Source: Pricia antarctica
GTDB taxonomy: Bacteria > Bacteroidota > Bacteroidia > Flavobacteriales > Flavobacteriaceae
Direction: 5' to 3'
DNA: 64,000 nt
Assembly (NCBI RefSeq): GCF_900101815.1
Contig: NZ_FNAO01000002.1
Location: 186,001 to 250,000 of the forward strand
In this document: positions 8,408-18,519 of the stretch, piece after piece
Numbering within the stretch: the stretch's first letter is position 1
Layout: each line of letters opens with the position of its first letter
Made by a program: the position numbers and the translations under genes
Notes under the pieces: generated by a model
Told to the model about the DNA's origin: nothing
The model's database searches: none
Seen by the model: the letters and a program-made list of their open reading frames with translations, nothing else

Positions 8408-9745
8408 ATGAAATCTTCAAGAAGGTCTTTTATCAAAAAAACAGCGGTGGCCAGTTCGGGCATTATCGCTGCCCCAACCATCGTCTCGTCAAGCGTCTTC
8501 GGCGCCAACGACCGCATCAATGCCGCCGTACTGGGCATCCACGGGCGGGGTAAGAGCCATATCCAAAGCCTGATGGAACTCGACAACGTTCGTGTCGCCA
8601 CCCTTTGCGACCCCGATATGAACCTGCTGACCGCGCAACAAAAGACCTTCAAGGAAAAATACGGATCCAACGTGAAGCTCGAACAAGACCTCCGCAGGGT
8701 CTACGACGACAAGGACATCGATGTGGTCACCATCGCCACGCCGAACCATTGGCACGCGCTCGCCATGATATGGGCCTGCCAGGCCGGCAAGGACGTTTAC
8801 GTAGAGAAGCCCGGCTCGCACAATATCAGGGAAGGCCGCAAGATGATCGAGGCCGCGGAAAAGTACGACCGTATCGTGCAGCACGGGGTGCAGCTCCGGA
8901 GCTCCCCCGCCGTCAACGAGGCCATCGGGCTGCTTCGAGACGGGTATATCGGGCGGGTCTATATGGCACGCGGCCTGGTTTTCCGTTGGAGGGAGAGCAT
9001 CGGCGATGCCGGCACCTCGCCCGTTCCAGAGGGCATCGACTACGACCTTTGGACAGGCCCCGCGGAAAAGCGGCCGTTCACCCGTAACCTGGTCCACTAC
9101 AACTGGCACTGGAACTGGCCCTACGGCAACGGCGACGTAGGCAACCAGGGCATCCACGAAACGGACCTCTGTATGTGGGGGCTTGACGTGGGACTTCCCA
9201 CAAAGATCACCTCCATGGGCGGCAAGTACCTTTGGGACGATGCCAAGGAGACCCCGGAAACCCTAACGTCGACTTACAATTACCCAGAGGAGAACAAAAT
9301 CATCCAGTTCGAGGTGCGCCCTTGGTGCACCAATACCGAGGAGGGCGTCACGGTCGGCAATATTTTCTACGGCGAGAAAGGTATCTTGGTGGTCGACGGT
9401 TATGACAAGTACAAGACCTACATGGGGCAGGACCGTACCCCTGGACAATCCGGCGACGATGGCGGGGAGGCGGCTACGGGCATGGAACGCGGCGCGGGCG
9501 GTACCACCGGGCATTTCGCCAACTTCATAGAGGCGGTACGCAAGCACGACAAGAGCATCCTGAACGGGCCCGTCGAAACGGCCCACCTCGCCTCGGGTCT
9601 CGCCCATTTGGGGAACATCGCCTACAGGACCGGAAGGGTACTGGAATTCGACCCTAAGACGGAGAATTTCGTGAACGACCCAGAGGCCGACAAATATTTG
9701 ACCCGCGACTACCGTGAAGGATTCGAAGTTCCAGAAAACGTTTAA
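8408..9745 (+). CDS. Secreted Gfo/Idh/MocA-family oxidoreductase
   Basis: 445 residues. Residues 4-35 form a Tat-type signal (SRRSFIKKTAVASSGIIAAP), so the enzyme probably crosses the membrane folded, with its nucleotide bound. The Rossmann start is AAVLGIHGRGKSH, followed by the family motif ATPNHWHAL and VEKPGSHN (EKP carries the conserved Lys). The C-terminal domain includes VHYNWHWNWPYGNGDVGNQG, typical of the exported Bacteroidota/Planctomycetes branch. Members oxidise or reduce sugars and inositols. Thirteen bases separate it from the DUF6807 gene. G+C is high (39 of 60 in 9481-9540), matching the DUF1553/DUF1501 genes. Confidence 0.93.
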   Translation: MKSSRRSFIKKTAVASSGIIAAPTIVSSSVFGANDRINAAVLGIHGRGKSHIQSLMELDNVRVATLCDPDMNLLTAQQKTFKEKYGSNVKLEQDLRRVYDDKDIDVVTIATPNHWHALAMIWACQAGKDVYVEKPGSHNIREGRKMIEAAEKYDRIVQHGVQLRSSPAVNEAIGLLRDGYIGRVYMARGLVFRWRESIGDAGTSPVPEGIDYDLWTGPAEKRPFTRNLVHYNWHWNWPYGNGDVGNQGIHETDLCMWGLDVGLPTKITSMGGKYLWDDAKETPETLTSTYNYPEENKIIQFEVRPWCTNTEEGVTVGNIFYGEKGILVVDGYDKYKTYMGQDRTPGQSGDDGGEAATGMERGAGGTTGHFANFIEAVRKHDKSILNGPVETAHLASGLAHLGNIAYRTGRVLEFDPKTENFVNDPEADKYLTRDYREGFEVPENV

Positions 9746-9758
9746 AACTAAAAAAAAG

Positions 9759-10802
9759 ATGAAATACCAATTGTTGTTTTTGATTGCTGCCTTCACCGGC
9801 GGCACGGCACTATTCGGTCAATCGGCCAAAAAACCTACCATTGATCTAAAGACGAACGAAGCAGAAAAAAAGGTAGATGTATTGGTCGATGGCGAACTTT
9901 TTACCTCCTATATTTACCCTGACAACGTCAAAAAACCGGTATTGTGGCCGGTGATGTCCCCCGGAGGTAACATGCTGACGCGCAGTTACCCTATGGTCAA
10001 TAAGGCCGGTGACCGTACCGACCATCCCCACCATGTGGGAATCTGGTTGAATTATGGAGACGTAAACGGACTCGATTTTTGGAATAATTCCGAGGCGATT
10101 CCCGAGGAAGATAGGAACGGATACGGCACGATTTACCATCAATCCATCGAAAAGGCCAAAAGTGGCAAGGGCAAAGCCACCTTAATCACCAAATCGCTTT
10201 GGAAATCGCCCGATGACGAAGTCCTTCTTGAAGAGAAAACGGAATTCGATTTTAAAGCGATGGACGACATGCGTATCATCGATCGTACTACGACCTTGAC
10301 GGCGATGGTCGATAAGGTGAAGTTTACCGATAACAAAGAGGGCATGTTTGCCATTCGCGTGGCCCGTGAACTCGAACTCCCCACAGACAAACCCACCGAA
10401 CTGATGGACTCCCACGGGGTCGTGACCAAGGTCGCAAAAATGGATAATACCAATGTCAAGGGTAATTATCGCAGCTCGGAAGGCATCGAGGGCGGGGAAG
10501 TTTGGGGCACCCGGGCCAAATGGATGAAACTATCCAGTGAAATAAACGGAGAACCGGTATCGCTTGTGATTATCGATAATCCGGACAACGTGGGCTACCC
10601 TACCTATTGGCATGCTAGGGATTACGGCCTTTTTGCGGCCAACACCCTAGGTCAAAAAATATTTTCTGAAGGCAAGGAAGAACTGAACTTTAGTCTAAAA
10701 AAAGGGGAATCCGTCACCTTTAAGTACCGATTGGTAGTGGCTAGCGAAGACTTGTCGGATGAGCGGATCAACGAATTATCGAAAGCCTACGAAAAAATGT
10801 AA
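9759..10802 (+). CDS. DUF6807 (PmoA-like) secreted protein
   Basis: The ATG at 9759 is preferred over an in-frame ATG at 9714, because it starts directly on a Sec signal (MKYQLLFLIAAFTGGTALFG) and avoids overlap with the upstream gene; it gives 347 residues. Family motifs include DRTDHPHHVGIWLNYGDVNG, FAIRVARELE and the C-terminal KGESVTFKYRLVV. The family is often labelled PmoA because of a weak historical link to methane oxygenase; the fold is a galactose-mutarotase-like beta-sandwich and function is unknown. It regularly neighbours Gfo/Idh proteins, as here, suggesting a role in sugar processing outside the cytoplasm. A strong hairpin follows its stop. Confidence 0.87.
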   Translation: MKYQLLFLIAAFTGGTALFGQSAKKPTIDLKTNEAEKKVDVLVDGELFTSYIYPDNVKKPVLWPVMSPGGNMLTRSYPMVNKAGDRTDHPHHVGIWLNYGDVNGLDFWNNSEAIPEEDRNGYGTIYHQSIEKAKSGKGKATLITKSLWKSPDDEVLLEEKTEFDFKAMDDMRIIDRTTTLTAMVDKVKFTDNKEGMFAIRVARELELPTDKPTELMDSHGVVTKVAKMDNTNVKGNYRSSEGIEGGEVWGTRAKWMKLSSEINGEPVSLVIIDNPDNVGYPTYWHARDYGLFAANTLGQKIFSEGKEELNFSLKKGESVTFKYRLVVASEDLSDERINELSKAYEKM

Positions 10803-10854
10803 GGGTATTAACTTTCCGGTATCGGTCCTCAATATATCCCATCAGAATCCTAAG

Positions 10855-10908
10855 AGCTTGTTTAAAAATTGTTTCTGAAAACCTACAGAAACAATTTTTA
10901 AACAAGCT
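10855..10908. terminator. Bidirectional terminator hairpin between convergent genes
   Basis: A perfect 23-bp inverted repeat: left arm 10855-10877, 8-base loop 10878-10885, right arm 10886-10908. It lies between the stops of the DUF6807 gene (+) and the molybdopterin subunit gene (-), two bases from the latter. AT-rich arm ends serve as the U-tract on either strand. Confidence 0.8.
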
Positions 10909-10909
10909 T

Positions 10910-13108
10910 TTAGGCATTGATAAGGGCATCAGTCGTCACTGGCAATTCCCGTATCCGTACCCCGGTCGTATTGAAAATGGCATTGATAACTGCGGCGGTA
11001 GCCGGGCCTTGGGCGACTTCTCCCGCGCCAACCGGCGGTTGGTCGGGCCTATCGATGACCTCTACCTCCGTTTCCGGCGTTTCTGGGAACCTAAGGATGG
11101 GATAGGAGTTCCAATCCAGGCTTGTAATGTGGCGGGCATCATAGCGCACCGCCTCTTTAAGCGCCCAACTGGCGGATTGTATCATGCCCCCCTCCGTTTG
11201 ATTTTTAAGACCATCGGGATTGATGGTTTCCCCCGCATCTATTACCGCCCACATTTTTTTTAGCTGTACCGCCCCGTTTTTTCGGTCCACCTTGACATGG
11301 GCAGCAACGGCAAAATACGCAGTTTCGTTTTTATAATGGCAAAAGGCATAGCCCAGTCCTTCCCCCTCGGCAAGATCGATTCTCGATGTATTCTTCCTGA
11401 GTTTCTGTAAACAGTCTATGGAGCGGGGGTCCTTCAAATGCATCAAACGGAATTCGATGGGGTCGATGTCGGCCTTATGTGCGAGCTCGTCCATAAAACA
11501 TTCCAGCGCAAAGAGGTTGGCATAGGCACCCAAGGCCCTTAACGAGGAGGTCCTTAACGGTCCCAAAAAAATATGCGATTGCACGTTGACCGCATCGATG
11601 GTATAATACGGGACCGAATTGCGCACCGCACCCCCTTTGTATCCGATGCCTGGTGCCCCATACCCTTCATCCAGAAAACGTGCCGGTAAGAGGCTTTCGG
11701 GAGTGCCGTCGGGCCGGTTGCTGTGCCCGTCTGACCAAACCTCGTACTGCCATCCGTTAATTTTGCCATTGGCATCCAGGCCCGCTTTCAGTTCTACGAT
11801 CATGGCCGTGCCGTAGGGCTCCCAGCCATTCTCGTCATCGCGCATCCATTGCAGGCGGACATGTCGGCCCGGATATTCGACTGCCATCAGGGCGGCCTCG
11901 GTGGCAGCATCGTCCGCAGCATTATGGCCGTAACAGCCGGAACCGGGAACCCCGATGATGTGAATATCGTCTTCCGACATTTTAAACAGGGCGGCCAATG
12001 AATTCCGTAGGGGATAAATCCCTTGGCTGTGCGACCAGATCTTTAATTTTTCATCTTCAAAAATTGCGACGGCGCATGATGGCCCGTTGGGGGCGTGCAT
12101 GATGTAGGGCTTGAAATACGAGGCGCTATGCCGTTTTTGGGATTGGTCAATGGCCGTTTGGGCATCTCCCTTATCCTCTTGGGTTTTGGTTTCCAGGGGA
12201 AGGGTTTTCAAATAGTCCTTTAACGGTGTATTTGCGGGCAAATAATCTTCGGATTTCCATTGTACGCTTTTTTTGGCCCGCTCCATGATTTGAATGGTCT
12301 GATATTCTTCCTCGGCCAGTATCCCTATGAAATTGCCCTTACGCACCAGTTTTAAAAATCCAGGTTGGGTGTCGAAATCCGATTCGTTCATGGAAACAAA
12401 CTCCGACGTATAACTGGGCGGTCTTACGGTTCGGGCATGTACCATATCGGGAAAGCGAAGGTCCTGGACGAATATCGGATTACCTCGGACCATGTCCTCG
12501 ATATCCTTTCGGGGAACGGGCTTTCCCACGAATCTACGGACGGTTTTTCCTTTGAATTCGGAGGGTGTGCCGACCTCTTGCTCTATCTGCCTGCCCGCCA
12601 GCAACTGGTGCAAACTGATTTTTTGCTTTGGGCCGATGACCTCCCCATCCTTTAATTGCAGTTGTGAAATCGGGATTCCCCATTTTTCCGAAGCCATTTT
12701 TAGAACGGTCTCCCGGGCGGAAGCTGCGGCATTGCGGATGGCCATTCCGCTGGATTGGATCGAATAGCTGCCGGCCGTGTAGCCCTCGTCTGGCGTTTTT
12801 CCAGTTTCCGCCATTTGCATTTCGATAAGGTCCAAACGTGTATCCAATTCCTCGGCGGCGATTTGTTTTAGAGCCGTGCGTAGGCCTTGGCCGAGTTCCA
12901 CCTTGCCGCTCATGATCAGCACCTTGCCGTTCTCCAACAGGTGCAGCCACGCATTGATGTGGTTTTGGTCGGGACGTTTGCCTGAACCCCTCATTTTTGA
13001 GGGTGCTAAAAAAGAATGGGGTACAGGAGCCGCACCCATCAACGAAAAACCGATGCTTACATATCCGAGTTGTTGTAGAAAATTACGCCTTGTAGTTTCC
13101 ATGTTCAT
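10910..13108 (-). CDS. Xanthine dehydrogenase-family molybdopterin-binding subunit (IorB-like)
   Basis: 732 residues. A Tat signal (TRRNFLQQLGYVSIGFSLMG) starts at about residue 5. The body is the single-chain molybdopterin domain of the isoquinoline 1-oxidoreductase beta-subunit type: GKVELGQGLRTALKQIAAEE near residue 60, GVPGSGCYGHNAADDAATEA in the middle, GPLRTSSLRALGAYANLFA, and GAGEVAQGPATAAVINAI close to the end. Such subunits form a periplasmic molybdenum hydroxylase acting on N-heterocycles or aldehydes, with a 2Fe-2S partner; that partner is the next gene upstream on this strand, 104 bases away. An electron acceptor subunit (cytochrome) is not adjacent. The true substrate is not readable. 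Confidence 0.92.
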   Translation of the reverse strand: MNMETTRRNFLQQLGYVSIGFSLMGAAPVPHSFLAPSKMRGSGKRPDQNHINAWLHLLENGKVLIMSGKVELGQGLRTALKQIAAEELDTRLDLIEMQMAETGKTPDEGYTAGSYSIQSSGMAIRNAAASARETVLKMASEKWGIPISQLQLKDGEVIGPKQKISLHQLLAGRQIEQEVGTPSEFKGKTVRRFVGKPVPRKDIEDMVRGNPIFVQDLRFPDMVHARTVRPPSYTSEFVSMNESDFDTQPGFLKLVRKGNFIGILAEEEYQTIQIMERAKKSVQWKSEDYLPANTPLKDYLKTLPLETKTQEDKGDAQTAIDQSQKRHSASYFKPYIMHAPNGPSCAVAIFEDEKLKIWSHSQGIYPLRNSLAALFKMSEDDIHIIGVPGSGCYGHNAADDAATEAALMAVEYPGRHVRLQWMRDDENGWEPYGTAMIVELKAGLDANGKINGWQYEVWSDGHSNRPDGTPESLLPARFLDEGYGAPGIGYKGGAVRNSVPYYTIDAVNVQSHIFLGPLRTSSLRALGAYANLFALECFMDELAHKADIDPIEFRLMHLKDPRSIDCLQKLRKNTSRIDLAEGEGLGYAFCHYKNETAYFAVAAHVKVDRKNGAVQLKKMWAVIDAGETINPDGLKNQTEGGMIQSASWALKEAVRYDARHITSLDWNSYPILRFPETPETEVEVIDRPDQPPVGAGEVAQGPATAAVINAIFNTTGVRIRELPVTTDALINA

Positions 13109-13212
13109 TTTGTTTATACGGAATTAGACACGGGTCGCACCCAGTCCCTTTTTTTGGCAATTTGCAATTGGGTGCTTGAAATTTCGGATATGTATGCTTT
13201 ACCTGGTACACC

Positions 13213-13674
13213 TCATTCAATGGACGCCTTTACCGCCCTGACCACCCTGGAATGGACGCCGCATCGGCAAATGTTCAAATTTAGTTTCTCCTTGATCTCA
13301 TCATCGGTAGGTGAGGGGCTTTCATTTAATAAGGCCACCGAGGCGATGATGATCCCGTTTAGGCAATACCCGCACTGGGCGGCCTGCTCCTTGACAAAGG
13401 CTTCCTGTATCTTATGCAATCGACCGTTTTCATCCACTAGGCCTTCCAATGTGGTGATTTTGTATTTTGCCGCGGTACGCACTGGCAACTGACAGGAAGT
13501 AGTCGATTTACCATCCAACAAAACCATACAGGCACCACATTGCTGAAGGCCACAACCGAATTTGGGGCCATTGAGTTCCAATTGGTTTCGTAATACGTAA
13601 AGTAACGGGGTATCGGGGGCGGATTGTACGGTGTGCTCCTTGCCGTTTACGTTGAGTTGTATGTCGGTTTTCAT
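13213..13674 (-). CDS. (2Fe-2S)-binding subunit of molybdenum hydroxylase (IorA-like)
   Basis: 153 residues. Two 2Fe-2S clusters are complete: the plant-ferredoxin type at about 41-62 (CGLQQCGACMVLLDG then SC) and the alpha-helical type (QCGYCLNG and later NICRCG). There is no signal peptide; it would be exported as a complex with the Tat-bearing large subunit encoded downstream. Length and motif spacing match the family. It shuttles electrons from the molybdenum centre. Confidence 0.93.
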   Translation of the reverse strand: MKTDIQLNVNGKEHTVQSAPDTPLLYVLRNQLELNGPKFGCGLQQCGACMVLLDGKSTTSCQLPVRTAAKYKITTLEGLVDENGRLHKIQEAFVKEQAAQCGYCLNGIIIASVALLNESPSPTDDEIKEKLNLNICRCGVHSRVVRAVKASIE

Positions 13675-13788
13675 GATACTATCCTGTCAAATTAAAATTA
13701 AGGCATAATCCAAGGCGTGTTTTACCGCATCCCTGCATAAAGCTACTTAAAAAATGCTAAGGATGGAAATCAGATGGTGTTCGTAAGA

Positions 13789-15411
13789 TTAACGACCTTC
13801 ACGTGCCGCCTTAAACTCGCTGTCGTCGTACCATTTGGGAAAATTGCTCTCATTGGCCAATTTTAGGCCTACCTCGTATAGCAATTGGACATCGAAACGG
13901 ACACCGCTCAATTCCGTAGTGGCCGGATCGTATTCATCGGAGGGTTGGTGGTAGCGTTTTTCACGATATTCATCATTCTTTTTTAGGATGTATTCAGGGC
14001 CATGGTCAAAATCCTCATAGGAACCGGCGGCATAGAGCGCCGGGATACCGATCTTGGCAAAATTAAAATGGTCCGATCGGAAGAAATAGCCTTTTTCCGC
14101 TTCGGGATCCGGAATGATATAGCGCTCCTGCTTTTCGGCAGCTTCCTTGGCATATTCATCCATTTCGGACTGTCCGAAGCCAGTTATCGTTAGATCTTTC
14201 ATAGGTCCCGGACTTTCAAAGGCATCCATATTGATGTCCGCCACCGTTTTTTCCGGGGGATAAATGGGATGTTCCGCATAATAGGCGGAACCTAGCAAAC
14301 CCTGTTCCTCGGCAGTTACCGCCAGAAAGACAACGGAGCGTTTCGGTGGGGAGCCCTTTTTAAAGGCTTCGGCGATGGCGAGAAGGGCCGCTGTACCAGA
14401 AGCATTATCGACCGCCCCGTTATAAATGGAATCCCCGTTCACCGGACGCCCGATGCCGAGATGGTCCCAATGCGCCGAATAGATGACGTACTCGTCTTTT
14501 CGGTCAGTGCCCTCGATAAGGCCGACTACGTTTTTCGAGACATCTCTTTTAATCGTGTTGGTAATTTTTATGGAGGCGGTTACGCCCAAGGGAATCGGTT
14601 TGAAATCCTTGCTAAGGGCTAATTTGTTGAAATCCTTGTTTTCTATTGGGGAGGCCTCGAACACTTTGGTCGCCGCCGCTTTGCTCAGCCAGCCCTCTAC
14701 GTCGGTTACCGGGGCTTCGCTCTCCAAATTAAGGTGGGCACCGCTCCAACTGCTCTGTACCACATTCCAACCATACGACGCCGGGGCGGTCTCATGGATA
14801 ATAAGCACTCCCGCGGCCCCTTGTCGGGCGGCTTCGTCGTATTTGTAGGTCCACCGGCCATAATAGGTCATGGCGTTCCCTTTAAAAAGCGTAGAATCCT
14901 TAGTAGCAAAGCCGGGGTCGTTGACCAATACTACGGCCGTCTTGCCTTTCCAGTCTATTCCTTTATAATCGTCCCAACCGTATTCCGGAGCCACGATACC
15001 ATAGCCCGCGAAAACCAATTCAGAATTTTCAAGGCTGACGACACTATCCGTTTTACGGGTAAGGGACACAAAATCGTCAAAATAGTTGAGGTCAAAATCC
15101 CCTTTGGATCCCGAAATCCTCATTTTTTCCGAAGGGGTTCCCGTAATTTCCACCAGCGGCACCTCTTGAAAATAACTGTCGCCATTACCGGGCGAAACGC
15201 CCAATTTTTCAAATTCGGACTTGAGATAGCTAACGGTTTTTTCCTCCCCTTTGGTAAACGGCATTCGCCCCATAAATGCATCGGATGCCAAAGTTTCGAT
15301 ATGTTTGGCGATAGTGGCCTGATCTATTTCTTCGGATTTGCTAGTGTCGGCGGTGTTGGGTTGGCATCCTACAAGTAGTAGTAGCAATGCGAATTTTAGA
15401 TAGTTGCTCAT
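13789..15411 (-). CDS. M28-family zinc aminopeptidase, lipoprotein
   Basis: The frame opens at 15447, but the ATG at 15411 begins a lipoprotein signal (MSNYLKFALLLLLVGC), so it is chosen (540 residues). A PA domain (about 130-270) is inserted before the catalytic M28 domain. Metal ligands and catalytic residues are visible: AHWDHLG, GAVDNASGTAAL, TAEEQGLLGS, NMDAFES and SDHFNFAKIG. It probably hydrolyses peptides at the outer membrane or periplasm. Neighbours do not form an obvious operon with it; 114 bases separate it from the 2Fe-2S gene. Confidence 0.92.
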   Translation of the reverse strand: MSNYLKFALLLLLVGCQPNTADTSKSEEIDQATIAKHIETLASDAFMGRMPFTKGEEKTVSYLKSEFEKLGVSPGNGDSYFQEVPLVEITGTPSEKMRISGSKGDFDLNYFDDFVSLTRKTDSVVSLENSELVFAGYGIVAPEYGWDDYKGIDWKGKTAVVLVNDPGFATKDSTLFKGNAMTYYGRWTYKYDEAARQGAAGVLIIHETAPASYGWNVVQSSWSGAHLNLESEAPVTDVEGWLSKAAATKVFEASPIENKDFNKLALSKDFKPIPLGVTASIKITNTIKRDVSKNVVGLIEGTDRKDEYVIYSAHWDHLGIGRPVNGDSIYNGAVDNASGTAALLAIAEAFKKGSPPKRSVVFLAVTAEEQGLLGSAYYAEHPIYPPEKTVADINMDAFESPGPMKDLTITGFGQSEMDEYAKEAAEKQERYIIPDPEAEKGYFFRSDHFNFAKIGIPALYAAGSYEDFDHGPEYILKKNDEYREKRYHQPSDEYDPATTELSGVRFDVQLLYEVGLKLANESNFPKWYDDSEFKAAREGR

Positions 15412-15503
15412 ACGGTTCTGTTTTTGATTTCTTTGGAAATAGAGCACTTTAGTCTCATGCTTTTTGTTGGGGGATGCTTTGACACGAATCTCACGAATTT
15501 ATA

Positions 15504-15797
15504 TCAAATATGGGTCATCTCATGTATAATAACCTCCACCACGGCCCCTTCGGTCGCCTTTCGATGTGCTGCAATGTGTGCGCTGGCATTATGGTTTTGC
15601 CATAGCTGACGACTCTCCCAATTTTCGTAAAAGAAAAACCGATCGGGGTTTTCGTTGTCTTGGTGTAGGTCATAGTTTAGGCAGCCTTCCTCTTTAAGGG
15701 TAGGAGGTATTAGGTTGAGAAGGGACTGCCGTACCAACTCCCTTTTTTCGGGCGTGGCAAGAATGCTTGCGGTGATGGTCAGTGGTTTGTTGCTCAT
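15504..15797 (-). CDS. Antibiotic biosynthesis monooxygenase (ABM/YgiN-like) protein
   Basis: The open frame extends to 15875, but the ATG at 15797 (MSNKPLTITASI) fits the usual ABM start, giving 97 residues. The dimeric alpha+beta barrel signature is present: CLNYDLHQDNENPDRFFFYE followed by WESRQLWQNHNASAH. Family members are small cytoplasmic quinol or heme-related monooxygenases and stress proteins; nothing here sets the substrate. It precedes the M28 gene on the same strand by 92 bases. Confidence 0.88.
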   Translation of the reverse strand: MSNKPLTITASILATPEKRELVRQSLLNLIPPTLKEEGCLNYDLHQDNENPDRFFFYENWESRQLWQNHNASAHIAAHRKATEGAVVEVIIHEMTHI

Positions 15798-15919
15798 GTG
15801 GGATGTGATTTTAATGTTTTTGATAAAGATAGCAAACCTTGAAGAGACGGGATTGAAATTTAGGTACGGGAACACGCCATCATTCCTCCGGCATCAGTAC
15901 CATCGAATTCTTATGCCTC

Positions 15920-17296
15920 CTAAATAAGTCTTTTAATTACTTTGAAATATTTGAACGGGACGTATTTCATGGGTATATCAATCCAAGTAGGGGTTGATAC
16001 CACCGCTCTTTGATTACTAAAGGCCAAAAAGCTTTGTTTGCCGTGGTAGCTTCCCATACCACTGTTCCCGACGCCGCCAAAAGGCAAATTATGGTTGGTA
16101 ATATGCATTAGGGTATCGTTCACACATGCGCCGCCCGATGTGGTTTTTTCCAATACATGCTTTGCGTTCTTGTTTTTACCAAAGTAGTACAATGCCAAGG
16201 GCTTTGCATTTGTATTGATATAGGAAATAGTTTCATCGATATGATCGAACGTCATTACCGGTAAAATGGGACCGAATATTTCGTCTTGCATCACTAAAAA
16301 ATCAGGATCGACATTGTCGATAAGGGTAGGTGCCATAAATCTTTCTTTGGCATCAATGACACCTCCTGTATGGATGTCCCCCTGCTTTAGTAAAGTTGCT
16401 AACCGCTCCATGGCCTGCCCATTGACAATGCGTGGGTAAAAACGACTTTCTTTTATATTGTCGCCATACATTGCTTTAATTTGTAGGGCTATTTTATTTA
16501 ATAGCTCATCTTTAATTGATTTGTGGGCAAAAAGATAATCCGGTGCTATACAAGTTTGTCCCGCATTAATGAGTTTGCCCCATGCGATGCGCTTTGCTGC
16601 GATATCAATATGGGCATCCTCATCAACGATACACGGACTTTTTCCTCCCAACTCCAAAATCACCGGTGTTAAATTTTCTGCCGCCGCTCTCATGACCACT
16701 TTTCCTACCGTAGGACTTCCTGTAAAGAAAATAATATCGAAATCTTGCTTAAATAGGATGGTATTGGTTTCCTTTCCCCCTTGCACCAAACAGATATATT
16801 CGGATGCAAAATTCTCGGCAATTATATCTTCCATTACTTTCGCAGTGCGCGGTGTATCGGGCGATGGTTTCAGCACACAACAACAACCTGAGGATATGGC
16901 GCCAACCAACGGATTCATAACCAATTGAAAAGGATAGTTCCAGGGCGCCACGATCAAGGCTACCCCTAGGGGTTCATATCGTATTTTACTTGATGACGGT
17001 AACACATGCAAGGGGGTGGATACCCTTTTCGGTTTAGCCCATTTTTTTAAATGTTTTATGTGATAGTCAATTTCGCCGGTTACGATACTAATTTCTGTTA
17101 GATAGGCCTCTTCGGGTGATTTGTGCAAATCTTCCCATAAGGCATTTTCTATTTTCGTTTGATACTTGACAATAGCTTGTTTCAGCCTTTGAAGCTGTTG
17201 TATTCTAAAATGGATATCCTTGGTTTGATTCGTAGCGAAAAAAGCTTTTTGATGTTCCATATGTTGGACAACCAGATGTTCAGCTGTTTCTGTCAT
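15920..17296 (-). CDS. Aldehyde dehydrogenase, class-3-like
   Basis: 458 residues, shorter than the ~490 of class 1/2 enzymes and typical of class 3 (fatty or aromatic aldehyde) members. NAD-binding FTGSPTVGK is near residue 190, the general base Glu is in LELGGKSP, and the nucleophile Cys in NAGQTCIAPDY. The C-terminal PFGGVGNSGMGSYHGK motif is complete. No signal peptide; cytoplasmic or peripherally membrane-bound. It oxidises aldehydes to acids with NAD(P). It stands alone, 122 bases from the ABM gene. Confidence 0.93.
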   Translation of the reverse strand: MTETAEHLVVQHMEHQKAFFATNQTKDIHFRIQQLQRLKQAIVKYQTKIENALWEDLHKSPEEAYLTEISIVTGEIDYHIKHLKKWAKPKRVSTPLHVLPSSSKIRYEPLGVALIVAPWNYPFQLVMNPLVGAISSGCCCVLKPSPDTPRTAKVMEDIIAENFASEYICLVQGGKETNTILFKQDFDIIFFTGSPTVGKVVMRAAAENLTPVILELGGKSPCIVDEDAHIDIAAKRIAWGKLINAGQTCIAPDYLFAHKSIKDELLNKIALQIKAMYGDNIKESRFYPRIVNGQAMERLATLLKQGDIHTGGVIDAKERFMAPTLIDNVDPDFLVMQDEIFGPILPVMTFDHIDETISYINTNAKPLALYYFGKNKNAKHVLEKTTSGGACVNDTLMHITNHNLPFGGVGNSGMGSYHGKQSFLAFSNQRAVVSTPTWIDIPMKYVPFKYFKVIKRLI

Positions 17297-17398
17297 AACA
17301 ATTTGATTTTAGGAAATACCTATTTTTTATGGCCCGTGAAATGTTCCATGGTTTTATAGATGCCCAATATATTGCCCGTAAAACGGTATAGCGTTTTT

Positions 17399-18388
17399 TT
17401 ATTCATAAATCCATTTTACTGCTCTTTGGATGACTTTGTCATAAAATTTCCCATTTGAAGAATAAGAGTTTTTAATTATTTCGTCTGGCTCTATTTCTTT
17501 TCCAAAAATATTTCCCTGTCTGTCCGCATATATAGAACTTGTCAACAAAATCATTGAACCATCGCTTAGTGTGTAATTGGCATTGCCAGTGGATAAACCT
17601 CTAGTACTTTCTCCAAAACTTCTAGTGTTGTTCTTTTTATGAAAGGCCGCTACCACAACTTCACCTGAACTAGCTGTGCGCTTACCTGTTAATATAGCAA
17701 TTGGATTTGAATTGTTTAATAGCTCATAATGCTGTCCACTTATCTTAGTAATTGTTGTAGAATCAATTCCAGATTCACCATAATTGTAAAACCAAGAAAA
17801 TTTTTTTTGTTTGTTATCAATAAAATAACCGCAAATTCCATTGCCTAATAAAGGTCCCAATCCAGCTAACATTGGCCAGCAATTACCACCTGTGTTTTCT
17901 CTCAAATCTATTATCCAACCTTTAAGGTTTTTGTTGTCAATGGATTTTATTTGATTTTGCAAACTATCCGCATATTGTTGGATAGAAATTGAATCGCCAC
18001 TGCCAAATCCTTTCATATGGATGTAACCAATGTCTTGATTTAGGAGCTTGCCATTAAATGTTATTATCTCATTTACATCAGCCGTTTTACTTGTAGATTG
18101 CCATTTTGCAACTTCTTCTTTTGACATAAAAAAACTATGATTATCACCTATATCTTTTAGAATTGAATTTACAATTGGATAACAGTTTTCAATTGAATCC
18201 ATACTATTTATTTTTTCATAAGCCTTACTCTTTATATCATCAAAATCAACCGAATCCCGTTTAATTGAATTTTCCTCAACTATTGTAAAAACTTCATCCA
18301 GATAGTCTTTTGGTGTCACAGTTGTTTTTTGTGAATGGGAACAACTAATGATGACCATTAGGATGAAAAATGTATAAACGTGTTTCAT
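17399..18388 (-). CDS. S41-family (C-terminal processing type) peptidase, lipoprotein
   Basis: 329 residues. The N-terminus is a lipoprotein signal with a lipobox ending at Cys16 (FILMVIISC). The tail-specific protease core is visible: IGYIHMKGFGSGD, WIIDLRENTGGNCWPM and the nucleophile region GKRTASSGEVVVAAF. No PDZ domain is evident, so this is the short, PDZ-less form. It is markedly AT-richer than the genes to its right (22 G/C of 60 in 18001-18060), as are the following 8 kb, suggesting an accessory stretch. Confidence 0.9.
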   Translation of the reverse strand: MKHVYTFFILMVIISCSHSQKTTVTPKDYLDEVFTIVEENSIKRDSVDFDDIKSKAYEKINSMDSIENCYPIVNSILKDIGDNHSFFMSKEEVAKWQSTSKTADVNEIITFNGKLLNQDIGYIHMKGFGSGDSISIQQYADSLQNQIKSIDNKNLKGWIIDLRENTGGNCWPMLAGLGPLLGNGICGYFIDNKQKKFSWFYNYGESGIDSTTITKISGQHYELLNNSNPIAILTGKRTASSGEVVVAAFHKKNNTRSFGESTRGLSTGNANYTLSDGSMILLTSSIYADRQGNIFGKEIEPDEIIKNSYSSNGKFYDKVIQRAVKWIYE

Positions 18389-18519
18389 GTTTTGAAGTCA
18401 AATGCGATATAACGTATTTTAATGTCAGCTATTGATTTGAAGTACTCTTTAAAAAACATGTTTTTATGTATTAGTCTGGTTGATAGCTTCTTAACTTGCG
18501 CATAACAATAGTATAAAAT